Source: Druceiella hillmani
Lineage: Eukaryota; Arthropoda; Insecta; Lepidoptera; Hepialidae
NCBI GenBank assembly: GCA_039881145.1
Contig: JAYKKI010000038.1
Span: 6,436,501 to 6,500,500, forward strand
DNA: 64,000 bases
Direction: 5' to 3'
Each line of letters starts with the position of its first letter. The stretch's first letter is position 1. The translations under genes and the position numbers were made by a program. Shown in pieces: positions 49,647-62,639 of the stretch. A model generated the notes under the pieces. The model was given only the letters and a program-made list of their open reading frames with translations. It did not search any database and was not told the origin of the DNA.

Positions 49647-49847
49647 CTAAAATAGATATAAAAAGTATTTCAATCGTGCCGATTGCAAGACTATCGCTTC
49701 ATTTTTATTTAATTGCTTATTAACCCACATCCTAAGTGCAAATTTCCTAATTAGGAATTAATGTGATGTCCTGCAGGATTTTTAGCAAGTATTTTATATT
49801 ACGATAGTACATGCTTTGATTTGATGACAAAATAGTCTTTTCTAGAC

Positions 49848-50345
49848 TTCCGTACCTGAAAATGATAAAATGGTACCCTTATATGATCATTTGGTTTTCG
49901 CCCCATTCTTTCGAGCCTTTTTCTAAAAAATTACTTGGGATATCAAATTGAAATTAATATAGCGTATTGAGGTACATTGCAGTGAAAGATTTGAGTTTTT
50001 TTAGGTCATGAAATAAAAAAATATAACCCTTTAAAGCGTATTTTTATTCACAGGTACAATACTTACTTATCATTAAAAGCTATAGGGTACTTCCGGTCGA
50101 CCTACAATCTTGAAACTTAATATTAATGGGAGGTCTTATATCATAAGTAAAGGGAAAAATCCAAAAAACCATAATTTCTATATGGTGTTATAGATTTTTA
50201 TAATTAATTTCTTTTTCCACCCGTGAAAGATATAGTTGGCAATATATTTAGATTGTGAAAAATTAGTAGTTTAAATAGCACGCCTAAATTCGTACAGAAC
50301 CCTAGCGGTGCGAGTTCTGCTCGTGTTTTAAAGGTTTCGTTTTTA
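49848..50345 (+). mobile_element. Dispersed repeat of GTACGGAACCCT family, copy 3
   Basis: TTCCGTACCTGAAAATGA near the left end, then TGGTACCCTTATATGATCAT, GGGTACTTCCGGTCGACCTA, AGTAAAGGGAAAAATCC, and TCGTACAGAACCCTAGCGGT with GCGAGTTCTGCTCG at the right end. It is about 500 bp and noncoding. Confidence 0.7.
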
Positions 50346-50574
50346 TTTTGATGTTAATTAAATCAAATTATTTGCAAATATTTATTTGTGTGTATGAGAA
50401 TAATTTTTAATGAGTTTGTAATGGTCAGATCTACCTTACGACAATATTTCATGCTGTAGTGTAGTAAACTTCTTTAAATTATTTCGCCACATAAACGAGT
50501 ATGTGTACGTACCTGTAACCTTTATTAGCTACCGTTGTACCGTTTAAACATTAATTTGTTGACTCAAAAGGAAA

Positions 50575-50815
50575 ACGAAGAACGAAGTGTCGATCACGCG
50601 TGCGGCCGCGCCCGCGCGTTCAATTCGGGATTCCCGTCGCCGCACCTGACGTACAAATTATATTGTTGAATAAAACAGCGCGATGTAAGACTAGCTTCCC
50701 ATCCGGACGCCAGTGTCCTTCTCTGTTTAGAAGAGCAAGAACGGTATTTTCCCATCCGATGTGATGTGGAGTTGGAAAACCAACGTTCTTTTTTATACAC
50801 AAAGTCATCCGCAGT
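50575..50815. promoter_or_regulatory. GC-rich island
   Basis: GCGTGCGGCCGCGCCCGCGC near 50598, then locally balanced composition. Two overlapping minus frames of 62-68 codons are open but share no recognisable domain. A minus donor-like GTCAG followed by GTGCGG lies near 50645. Confidence 0.28.
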
Positions 50816-51109
50816 CGGACTTTTTATAACGTGATCATATCAAGTTGAAGCCCTTTTATAAGAATTAACTGTCAATTCATTTATCAACTGTTTGTGGAAC
50901 AAAAGCTAGCGAGTCCTGGTGAATTATGCCTGAATTACCCCTTAATTTCCTCACCCCATTACACTTCTCTTCCATGACGACATTTTTCCAACACAATAAA
51001 GAACTCTCATAACGCTAAACAGTGTCTACATAAACGCATAAAATACGCTGGATAAACTAGTTTGATATATTTCTTAATTAACTACAAGACAATTCGGACA
51101 GCGAAAGAG

Positions 51110-51400
51110 CGTAACCATGCCCCGTTGCCCACATCCACGCACCATCGCCGACTGCTGATTAAATAGAGCCGCCGGTCGTAATAAGAGACCTGAATTGATA
51201 GCCGTCAAGGCGACTCATATGCACCATAAATATAAGGCGCGCTACTACATGACTAGAATCACGCAGTAGCCAGCGCGGAATGTGATCGACACAGGCGCTG
51301 GGCGCAGTGACATCACCGCCGCGCCGTCCGACGGCGCACGCGGCCTACGCTGTGCCGCTCTCCCCATAGGCTCTACCGTATTTCGTGATATGTGACGAAT
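51110..51400. promoter_or_regulatory. GC-rich island with TATAAGG motif
   Basis: CATAAATATAAGGCGCGC near 51225, followed by about 160 bp of CpG-rich DNA (CACCGCCGCGCCGTCCGACG near 51315). The arrangement could be a plus-strand promoter. The ORF downstream (51392-51604) has no recognisable domain and does not prove it. Confidence 0.33.
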
Positions 51401-52009
51401 ATGTCCGTTAGCGCTGCCAATAGCGTGTCTACGATTTTGGGTTCACGCCGAAACAACCGATGGATAATGTGGAGAAATGAGAATATGGACGTGAAAGTTG
51501 TTCCGACAATGATACGGTTAAACCGTGTTACACTTCTAGAAACAAATTGGTTCCACTTATCGTTTAATGATTTAGACGGTTCGTCATCTACGGATATATC
51601 TTAATAAGTAATTCCATCGGTTTCATATTTAATTTCAGTTGTACATATTAACTCGTTCGAACCGTCATGAATTTGTATTAGTCGATTATTTCAATCAGAA
51701 TCAAAATATAAAATTACATTAACTTAAAAAAGTTCCTTAATGTTAAGTTTTGTTACGTGTCACTGCAATAAATGAGACTTTACATGAATACGTTCACACG
51801 ATTCAATACAAAAAGAGGTAAAAAAATTTGAAATTGCAAATGAACATCATTAAAGATTTGTGTATTATGAAAATCTTGCATGACAATAATTTCATTCCTT
51901 ACTACTTATCGTTGATCACGATAATTTTGAAACATTCTAGAGCATTTTTATACATATAATCTAGTTCTTAAACGGAACCAGTATAACGAAACGAATACTC
52001 GACCTTACG

Positions 52010-52151
52010 AGGAGCATGCATGCGCAGCCTTGGTGGGTGCGGAAATCTTCATTTACTCGGCACCGGCCAGCCTTGGATCGTTGAGCGGGGCAGCGTTCTA
52101 GCGCGGCTCGAACTTACCTGCACGATTTACCGTGTTTCGTGTTTAGTTTTT
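52010..52151 (-). promoter_or_regulatory. GC-rich island ending at a minus-strand splice donor
   Basis: GC-elevated sequence (CGGCACCGGCCAGCCTTGG near 52058). On the minus strand GTGCAG followed by GTAAGTTCG begins an intron at 52117. A possible acceptor (CGGGTTTTAG) would make a 34-nt exon at 52118-52151. Support is splice-site sequence only. Confidence 0.25.
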
Positions 52152-52768
52152 CTAAAACCCGTACAAGAATATGGGCAATATGTTTTAGCTCAGAAGATGA
52201 CGCAGTAAGCCAAGAAATGGAAGACATAAAAATGTCATCACCAAAAAGACCACTACAAACAACATATAGAAAATAACTAATTAGTTTCAATATTCTGAGC
52301 GAGTTGATTACTTTTTCACGGCTATTATGTAGCTATCAAGCAAAATATAATCAAAATAGTATTGTTATAAATAAGTAGTAGTAGTTTTTAATTTAACCTG
52401 TCTTACAATTTAAAAAAAATATCATTAAATTTGTGATACATTTCTATAATCAAATGCATAGTAATATATCTCAGTTGCATTTAAGTGATACTTAGTGTTG
52501 ATTTACTACCTCTATTTAGTATATATGAAAGTAAAATCTTTTCTTTCTAAATTTAGTAACTATACTGTATTTTCTAACACAATATTACATCAATCTCCAC
52601 AATATTGCTATAAAATAATCTAGTAGTATTTTAATGTTAGAAATAAGCTTTATAATATTGTAACAATTAAAAAGATATCATTTTTTTCAATTTCTCAACA
52701 ACATACAACATAATAAAAATGTTACATATCCTACCTCCGAGTACAATGCCTGTTATCTAATTTACAAA

Positions 52769-52827
52769 ATTCGTAACGAAAATACTCATAAAGGACGTCG
52801 CTCCTTCTGCATATTTTCGTTACGAAT
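52769..52827. repeat. Perfect 16-bp inverted repeat with nested stem
   Basis: ATTCGTAACGAAAATA and TATTTTCGTTACGAAT flank 27 nt in which AAGGA and TCCTT can also pair. A foldback remnant or structured RNA is possible. Confidence 0.8.
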
Positions 52828-52919
52828 AGTCAAATATATTATAAGTGTATATAAGCGGTGTTGCTACGGTTCGAAAAATTGATAATAAAATTTAAAAAAA
52901 TAAAATTCGTGGTGTAGCC

Positions 52920-53270
52920 AAAGGTTACTGGCGTCGCATCAATTCACCTCTCTCGAGAGCGATCGGGCAGCAACGAGAACAGTGTCGCGCCATCTTCACT
53001 AAATAGCGATTTGAATATTTGACCGCTAACCAAACTAACATTCCGATCATTTGCCGTATTCTAATGCGGCATTTAATTGGCCGCGACCAGGTTTCCCCTA
53101 CGATCGTTCGGTTACGTCCAATTTCATTAAACACCATATCGATTTAATAACAAATAAATTAGTTTTATCGCCCGAATGGAAAATCTCTACCGAAACGTCC
53201 GTCGTCATAAATATGTCTGCAGGTTTGACATAAACTTTCTAGCCGTGTCGGCGCTCTGTGCGACATTTCA
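52920..53270. promoter_or_regulatory. GC-elevated island with homeodomain-like sites
   Basis: CTCTCGAGAGCGATCGGG, GCGGCATTTAATTGGCCGCG near 53075 (imperfect palindrome around TTTAATTGG), TATCGATTTAATAAC, and GTCATAAATATG. Candidate enhancer. Confidence 0.33.
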
Positions 53271-53597
53271 TTTATTTTAAATGTTCTTTTAAATTAATTA
53301 GACATAATCTAGTTCTTTTCGGGTCAAAAGTATCATCTCGCATTTTGGGACAGTTAAGTTACAATCGTATGCAGCCAGTTTTGTATTATTAGGATGCGAA
53401 AAAGAGTTAACGATGTTTTGATAACTGTTCGGAACAGATACATCACCTAACTGTTCATTTTAATAAACTGAATAGTTTCTCCGTTGTCAGAACTGTTATC
53501 TGGCCATTACACATTTAAATCGATAAGGTCTACATGCTTAAAATACTCACCCATATAATTCAATATCAAAGCTGTCGACGGAATCAGTATAATGAAA

Positions 53598-53656
53598 TTA
53601 TTAAATACAGAGAGGAAAGTATTAAATATTAATTAAATGATTAAATACAGAGAGTA
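53598..53656. repeat. Spaced direct duplication
   Basis: ATTAAATACAGAGAG occurs twice about 43 bp apart. Confidence 0.8.
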
Positions 53657-53929
53657 AAAGTAATTACTTTTCCTTACGACGAATGAAGGCATTACCTAAA
53701 TGCCATTGTTATATTTGGATGTAATTTGATTTATTTTAGATATCTGGTAACACGCTATTCCTTATTAAACAGAATAGTATGAAAAACCTTCACAACACCT
53801 GTATATCAGTAAGAACAATTGACTGAATGAGTCTGTCTCCCTGAGTTGTCGCGTAGGGTATGACGGAAGTAAGCTTCGTTAACTATGTTCACAATCAGAT
53901 GTCTACAAACGGGTCCGAGTAATTGATAA

Positions 53930-54090
53930 CTAAGAATGCATAACCGATGTATAGCTTACGAGTAATCGGCAGACGGTATGCGAGACGCGTACGGCGAGCG
54001 AGTGGACCTGTGCTTTTCAAAGAGTCAGCGAGCGTTCACGTATCGGAGAGCGTTGTCGGCCGCGGGCGAAGCTGGCAGCTTTAATATGAC
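53930..54090. promoter_or_regulatory. GC-rich island
   Basis: GAGTAATTGATAACT, GAGTAATCGGCAGACGG and CTTTTCAAAGAG (TCF-like), with CpG-rich DNA to GGCCGCGGGCG near 54059. Confidence 0.3.
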
Positions 54091-54699
54091 CTTAAGATTT
54101 TCCAACATTGGGCATCAACGTAGAAAGGAAACATAAAATATCAAGAAATAAAAATCACCAACATAAAATATACAAAAGTATAAATAGTAACAATTTAGAA
54201 GTTACGTCTATGTATTTAAGAAATTTAATTTTCTTCACACAGTCACTTATTTCTATACGAACATAAACTAAATTAATTGTTTTTTACTGTGTAGTTAAAT
54301 ATTGTTAAGCGCCCTCAAATGCTATAAATTATGATCATATTGGTAATAAATATTAAATAATAATGACATTTGATACTATTACTAATTTATTCAATCCAGG
54401 AACTATTTGCATAGGAACTGGATAATCTTTGATAGTCGAGACCTTTGATCATTATACGTATTTTTAGATTCTCGATTTAATTTGGAATATGTAAAAAATG
54501 AGAAGACAGTATAATTCAAGACGGACATAATAATAATAAAAATAGTCGTATCCCGTCCTATTATACCATTTTGGCACCTTATTGAGTTGTCCACGAAAGC
54601 TTCGATTGAAAAAAAAATGTCACTATTACGAGTATGTTATATTAATAAAGAATTTTATTTTTACCAATGAGTCTTCGAATAGCATTCTTTTCAGTAGGT

Positions 54700-55180
54700 A
54701 GTACGCATGTCTATGCATTAGTGTCTTTTAATTACAGATTACTCAATGTGGTTCGTCTAGACGAGCGTAGACACAGTGAGCACACTTGTCCGAGTATCGA
54801 CTGCTCGTGTAGTATTCTTCGCCCCAAGTGCGTTAGTTGTCAGGACGATTAGAAGAAAGGCGATCCTACGTTAATACACGCACGATACGAATGTAATATC
54901 GATCGATGTGATTAATAGTCACGATTAGCGCATTAAACGACGCACGCAGCTAAGTGTACAGCAGTGATCAATTTACAAATAACATTTCTAATAATAGCAG
55001 CTAAGTCATCAACGTCGTCCGCGGCAGATACCTATCTCGCTAAGCCAGGTAGCCGCCGGGCGAGGTGGCGCGCCCCCGGCGCTGACGCTGCACGCCGCTT
55101 CCCAAGTATTCTATTAATAATGCGTGAACTCGTTGAGAGATACGAGTTCTCGCTTGCGGTGCCTGTTCGCTAACAGTGGA
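54700..55180. promoter_or_regulatory. Extended GC-elevated island
   Basis: It begins at TTTTAATTACAG (54726-54737) and includes GATCGATGTGATTAATAG, then a very GC-rich core (CGCCGGGCGAGGTGGCGCGC near 55054). The plus frame after the TTACAG acceptor-like site runs to TAG at 54850 and is cysteine-rich at its end (spacing C-x4-C-x-C-x6-C-x2-C), but no family is recognised. A regulatory reading is preferred. Confidence 0.35.
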
Positions 55181-55840
55181 CAAACTTTGTAAAGATACTT
55201 TTCTGTACCGTTTGCTAATAATGGCATTCCATTATTAAAGTAAAATGTTTACAGTCAAATACGCTTTATGCTTTCCTATTTGTTACCTATGTTACAATAA
55301 CATATGACTAATGAAAACACGAATCTACGCGTCTCGCGATCGCGTCTCGCTTTTTCTTGTATTCGATGTCAGTTTGAGAATTTCTTATTTCTATGATTAT
55401 TGATATTTCTAACAGAATTGCAATTATCTCATCCTATAGATTCATTCGAATAATATGGTCGTGGACCAAATATATAGATCGTCTAATAGGTTTTAACCGA
55501 ATTTTTTCTTTAAAAAAAATGTAAAACATATATCACATAAAATACGACCTGTATATTCATCATCTACGACTTGACGTCATCTGGTAGGCTTTGACAATAT
55601 GCTTCTGGGTTAAAAATTTGGTTATTTAAATTAAAACAATTGATAAATGCTTTTTTTATTCTTTATATAATTGTTTAAAGCCAAAAAAACAAACAAAAAT
55701 GTGTTGGTGAATAAGTTGAATATACTAGCAAAATCCAGCCCAAAACCCGTTAATTTTAACGACTACTAATTTTAACTTTTGTTATATACGGTCTAATATT
55801 ATCAATGAGAAAATAAACTCAATCCTGTTGTCTATTTAGC

Positions 55841-55922
55841 TGCAGGGATTAACTGGCAGAAATTAGAACAATTAGCTCTATTGTTAGCTAATTGTTCTAC
55901 TTTCTGCCAGTAGATCCCTGCA
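55841..55922. repeat. 82-nt hairpin, 37-bp stem and 8-nt loop
   Basis: TGCAGGGATTAACTGGCAGA with the continuing AATTAGAACAATTAGCT pairs with AGCTAATTGTTCTACTTT and CTGCCAGTAGATCCCTGCA around CTATTGTT. Only three of 37 positions are not Watson-Crick, and one of these is a G-U type pair. Size and shape match a pre-microRNA, but a near-perfect stem also fits a miniature foldback transposon. No known microRNA is recognised. Confidence 0.8.
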
Positions 55923-57064
55923 TTCCTCGTAGATCCCGTCGAAAGCTACTCCCAATGAAATCTACGCCCATCCAGAAGATACTCTAAAAGACCTTTGATA
56001 TTCCGCCAAAGGTACATATACAAAAATTTCTGTTTTTCACCCACTAACCATGGACATTTTTATGTATTATTAACGCATATAAACCACTTCTCAGTTACTA
56101 ATTCCCATGGCATATTTAACATTATAATTAAATATTCTCAATTTTTCTGCAACTTTCTTCGTAAACTGCCGAATCCGTGGTTAAAAACTTACAGTTAACC
56201 TAATATATTATTCATATTAAAAATAGCATAGAACGTATGTACATTTGGAACAAACTATGTTATTTTAAATGCTACGGTCATAAAAAATAGTGTAGAAATG
56301 ACAATTGAATATTATATTTTTTGCCCTTATGAAATAATAATTTTATTGAATAATATAATAATTTCGTAAGGGCAAATCGCTACATACTGAAGATGGACAA
56401 CAGATTATTACTAATGTAATAAATATGAATACAAAATATTAAGTAAACATGTAAATTATAAGAAAATTACCTCATGTTTTATGTTTCGCCATAATAATGA
56501 CTATATTGCTTCTCAAGCGTATAAAATAAAAAAAATATAACCTGATTTTCTCTTGTCGAGCTCAGTAAAAGCAGTTATGTGCACTACGCAGCGGAATTCA
56601 ATTCGCATGCGACAGGAGAAGTGATGGCTTTCATTAAATGAAAATGAAGTATTTTCAATTTGCGCGTCACGGATAGCTTCACTTTATAAGGGCTACTTGC
56701 TGTACGTAATAAAGTTTAAAATTGTGTTGAGGAAATTAACACGTAATAATATCATAAATCATTCTCCATGACGTACATACCTAAATAATAAAACGTGAAG
56801 AATCTTCTGTAAACAACCATTTAATTAAATATACTAAACTGAAATTATAAGATAATGTTATTTTTATTTTTATCTTGTGTCGAGTAACTTATAAAAAACC
56901 AATGACATTTATTGTTAATAGATTTTATCTGTCTTCTTGTCTGTTTGTCTGTATATTAGACTTCACATTATGGAGACCATCATAGGTACAATGACACTCG
57001 TCCGATTACTATGTCCTACGTGTTCTCTAACTGACATACAATTTACTAAACAGATCAATAGTCA

Positions 57065-57077
57065 CTCCCCCCCCCCC
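57065..57077. repeat. Poly-C tract
   Basis: About 13 consecutive C, rare in this AT-rich window. Confidence 0.9.
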
Positions 57078-57119
57078 TCCCTCTCCGGCTCTCCCGAATT
57101 CGCGAAACTGCTAAGCCAA

Positions 57120-57360
57120 ATTTATGGAAAAGTGTCATTACTATACATTAGTTTACGGGAAAACTGTTCTAATGATTTTAAAATTCAGAAATTTTGGGAA
57201 ATTAGAATCATTGAAATATTTTTACAATATATACATATTGTATGTATGTACACATAGTTTTATGAAAATACTAAAATACTATAATATTTTTAAGTGCCTA
57301 AATGTGTACGGAACCCTCGTAGTGCGAGTTCTACTCATACTTAATAAGTTCGCTTTTGCG
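57120..57360 (+). mobile_element. Dispersed repeat of GTACGGAACCCT family, copy 4 (partial)
   Basis: CTAAATGTGTACGGAACCCT, then CGTAGTGCGAGTTCTACTC, match the right end of copies 1-3. The left part is diverged and its boundary uncertain. Confidence 0.5.
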
Positions 57361-57429
57361 TCAAGCAAGAATATTCTGATTCGATGTGATCGCATTCAGC
57401 CAGAGCTCTTTAACGCCAAATCATGACAG

Positions 57430-57730
57430 CCTCCCGTAATTACGCCATCAGCAGTTGACTCTGCGTCAACCGCTGTACTAAATTCGCTATTGGCATTACA
57501 TTTTAATTACAGGCCGATCCATCCCTTCGTGGCAACAATGGCTGGCGCCCTCTGCGCTCGGTATGATTGATCGAGCGCTCTGACAGTGCGGATCAACGCA
57601 CAATGGCGTGCGTCCGAGGGCGTCTATCGCTATCTGAGCGATATCAATAGCCACCCACAGATGAACGCGCTAAATTTCAGCTATCTCGGCAGTAGAACAT
57701 ATGTCACTGGTGACAACCAGTTTCCGAAAA
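57430..57730. promoter_or_regulatory. GC-rich island with TAATTA-type sites
   Basis: CCGTAATTACGCC near 57435, TTTTAATTACAG at 57501-57512, ACAATGGCTGG near 57534, then CpG-containing sequence to about 57730. Candidate enhancer. A possible 48-nt exon (57513-57560) after the TTACAG site has a weak donor and is not called. Confidence 0.35.
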
Positions 57731-57794
57731 GAGCCTTTCTAAATAATATTTTATTTATTGAATATATTTGGCGTTAATTTTGTAGAAATTCATT

Positions 57795-58019
57795 ATTCAC
57801 AATTAAATTAAACTACGTGATGTAGTATTATTTCTAATTTCTTTAAGATCTATACCACGACCTACGTTTCGTTGTATTACAACATCTTCAGGTGTGCTAT
57901 TAGCAAAGACCTTTGCTAATATCCCACCTGAAGATGTAATACAACGAAACCTAGGTCGTGGTAAAGAACAAAGAAAATAGATATAATACTACATCACGTA
58001 GTTTCATTTAATTGTGAAT
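57795..58019. mobile_element. 225-bp palindromic foldback MITE
   Basis: ATTCACAATTAAATTAAACT on the left mirrors GTTTCATTTAATTGTGAAT on the right. The core GTTTCGTTGTATTACA with CATCTTCAGGTG mirrors CACCTGAAGATG with TGTAATACAACGAAAC. The arms (about 114 and 109 bp) are nearly identical and meet at TAGCAAAG-AC-CTTTGCTA with essentially no loop. It has no coding capacity. This is a complete miniature foldback element; the target-site duplication is unclear (possibly ATT). Confidence 0.85.
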
Positions 58020-59639
58020 ATTTTAGTTATCATTGTGAGGTTTTTTAGATGCGGTACAACTTCCAGTGAAAAATATAAAAAAAAACACATTGAATACATA
58101 TTTAATTAACACTTATTATATGGCAAGTGATCTACAGAGGTAAATAAACTTGGAAAAGCCAGGGAAATGGGGAAATATAATCCAACGGGAATAAGAAGCA
58201 CAGATTGAAATGTGGAAAAATAATTTATCTTCAATTTAAACCGAGAACCAGATCGATAAAATTGTTTGTAAAATTTAGATGGCAAAATGTTACAATGTTT
58301 TGCAATAGGTCATATATATTTGAATAAATGAACGCAAATAATTAGCATTTTGCCATTTCCTTGAAAATAAATACACTTGAGATCCTTTTGGGTACACTTT
58401 AGTCGTATGTGCAATCCACGTGAGAATGTCCTTAAAAAAGTATGTCCATGTGTGGCCAACCGACGACAACGAAATATAAACTCCTTCACGGTTAGCCTAG
58501 TGTGGAAGGATATTGGTTTTGTTAAGAAATATTGATGGGTTTGTTAGGCTTTTGAATGTGTACTGTAATTTTGGTAGCCGCCGTGCGATGTTTATGGATG
58601 CGAGGTAGGAACTACTCGTCGGGAGCTTTGGCTCATCTTTTCATGCTGACATCAATGGGGTAAAGGATAAAAATATCTAAAATTATGAAGGGTGATGACA
58701 TTTTCATATATTTGATGCGTGGGAGTTTTCATTCGCTGTATATTAAATTAGAAAAATAAAAAAAAATTGATACGGTTTTAAAGTGTACGCGATAATATTT
58801 CATGAAAATATATTCGTTGTATGATATTTTATTTTTAATGGTTAAACATTTAATTATATCAGTCCAATGCGATTGGTGGCTACACAGGCGAGGAAAAGAG
58901 AATAATGGTGATGTAAATTGTAGGAACTATTTTTATAATCACGGTAAGGTAAAATAATTCACCAAATTGAAACGATATTATCCGCTTACTATGTAATTAT
59001 ATGTAAGTACATAAGCATTTACATTATATATATTATAAAAATAAACCATGCACTTATAAGATAAAAAAAATATATATATATATATAGACACACACACATA
59101 TAATATAACTTACGAGTTAATTTGAAGAATCAATGTTCCTTATATTTCTTAAGTCTGTCGCTGAGTTATAAAATAGTTTTATGAAACTTAACTATAAGTT
59201 TTACTACATAAACGTCGTCTGCATTCTCCGTGTAGCATTTTCTCACGTTTATAAAAATGATATAATTTGTCAACCTGGCTCAAATATTCAATACAGAATC
59301 GCCCATATTTGGAATCGAACGAGATATTTGTTAGATATTTCTCAAGTAAAAATATGGGAAAATATCTGCTAACTTGATAAAACATAAGCAACATGGAAAA
59401 AGAATTCACTAGAATACTCCGGTACGTACATTACATGAGGTATATTGGAGCTCAATTTGCTTTTGTAAGTTTCCAGATTTATAATAAATTACTCAAACTT
59501 TTAAGGATTTTGTAAAATATATCAACTCTCCCTATGTTGAAATAATATTTTTTATTTTGAATTCTCTACATATCTTCCATATATTGAATTACTATGCATT
59601 CAAATATTTCTCAACTTAAAATAACGACGTTTGCAAAAT
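58020..59639. other. AT-rich interval
   Basis: No gene recognised. A short (TA)n(CA)n tract lies at 59070-59100. Confidence 0.55.
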
Positions 59640-60140
59640 GTTACGACTATACTAAATCGACGCTCGCGCTTTGGTATTATCAGTCACTGCGATGGTATTA
59701 TTAGTCACCGTCATCCATTCAATGAACATTCTCAGACGTTTGTAACAATACTTACCGGACGTGTACAAGTAATGTTCCGTTGTTTGATTACATCTTTCGT
59801 CATATATACGTGGCAATTGCGGATAAGAAACTTCCTAGTGCTCGACAGCAAGTTTCTGACAACTGTCGGCGTTATTTCTCACGTGAACTTTTTGGATGGA
59901 CGTAATAATACGAAACAAGGCGCAGCCTTCGTCTTATCTCACTATCGGCGCAGGCTGACCAACCTTCAGTTCGAACAATGCGCCAGTGCGTTACGCGTTT
60001 CGCTTCATGCCGCACTGGCCTCCTAATAAGGAAGTGCTCGATGTCGGTCTTGTTTCTTTCTATACGGCCGCATCGTTGCGAGCGGAAGCTGAGCTGGGCC
60101 GATGACGGAACCTTCCAAGGCTCTCGCAAGATATATCGCC
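59640..60140. promoter_or_regulatory. Long GC-elevated island
   Basis: About 500 bp with lower AT. GGTATTATCAGTCACTG / GGTATTATTAGTCACCG is a near-exact tandem pair at about 59672-59712. GCAATTGCGGATAAG and CACGTGAAC follow. An open plus frame of 131 codons (59631-60026) lacks recognisable domains. A minus donor-like CCG followed by GTAAGT lies at 59755. Regulatory DNA is the preferred reading. Confidence 0.35.
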
Positions 60141-60204
60141 GACGAAGCGAATTGGAATTTATCTGTTAGTCTAAGAAGATACTGTATGCGACGATTTCAC
60201 GAGA

Positions 60205-61539
<1,335 letters not shown>

Positions 61540-61690
61540 AGAAGCACAGAGCTGTGCGAGTAGTGGTGGCGCGGTGCGCGAGTGAGCGCCCGCGGGGCCG
61601 CTCGCGGTTCACCTTCGCCACGATGCTCCACCGAAGCTCGTCCTCTCGACATAACAATAAAATACTGTGCTCGTATATACGATTTTATGT
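61540..61690. promoter_or_regulatory. CpG-rich island
   Basis: GGCGCGGTGCGCGAGTGAGC near 61567 and GCGGGGCCGCTCGCGG near 61591, followed by GACATAACAATAAAATAC, a posterior-Hox-like TTTATTG on the minus strand. Confidence 0.35.
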
Positions 61691-62639
61691 TACGAGCCTG
61701 TAATATACCAACAACTTGCACATATTATGAGTGATGATGTCAATCGTAAAGTTTAGTGTATCGATAGACCAGTCCCGATATCCACTGGTAAGCGATAGTA
61801 TTTAACGTAAATAAAATTAGATTCATATCAGAAACATATCAGTAGTGTATCTTGTCAAACTGTTATTTTTTATATTTAATTACAACTCTACAATTTTACT
61901 TAATTTATATACATCAAATAATCGCATGCACTCGCATAAAAATAATATAACTTGATTCTATTCATAGCATGTATTCAATAACGTTTTGGAATTAATGAAG
62001 TAATCGATAAAAAATAACTATTCAGCGTGGCTGCGGTACGCGGCATACAAATGAAGGAAAGCGTCCGGATATCGATGCGAGCGACTCGCATTACTCGCTA
62101 AATAAAGCGATACAACTCCCATCATTATACGAGTACATTGCTACACATTAGTGATGTATTATGTAATCACACAAAACGTTTAACTGTTCATTATTATAAT
62201 ATGGTAGGTACGGAGTAATAATATTGATATTTATGTTAATTTATGCATTTATATAAATATTTGTTTTATTTTGTTTAAATTCATATATTAATGCTGTAAG
62301 AGTTGCCGTATAAAGACTCCTGTCCGATCGTACATTATTTAAGGTGTAAAATGTATAAGTTCACAATTCGCAAATAGGAATTGATTCAAAGTTCATCATT
62401 AATTATAATGCTAATTGATTCTGTCAGATATATTTTTTTTGTCTAATTGTAATTTAATAGTATTACGTTAATCGTCGAGTTAAAATTAAAATAAGCTAAT
62501 GAGACACAGATACAATAGTTATTTGTAAATACAATTATAATATTTTTGTAAGTTTCTCATCTCTGTAGTTAAATTTGGTTTGTCAATCTAACGACACTGA
62601 TTTCAACTGGTCTTGTGGCTTTATTGAAAATGTTATTTA
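61691..62639. other. AT-rich interval
   Basis: Nothing recognised. Confidence 0.55.

Noticed and set aside
59746..59760. ATACTTACC resembling the 5' end of U1 snRNA
   Set aside because: The following sequence does not continue as U1; the match is simply the complement of a splice donor.
59631..60026. 131-codon plus ORF
   Set aside because: Begins at TTG, lies in a GC-elevated island where stops are rarer, and has no recognisable domain; the GIISH pair is from a local duplication.
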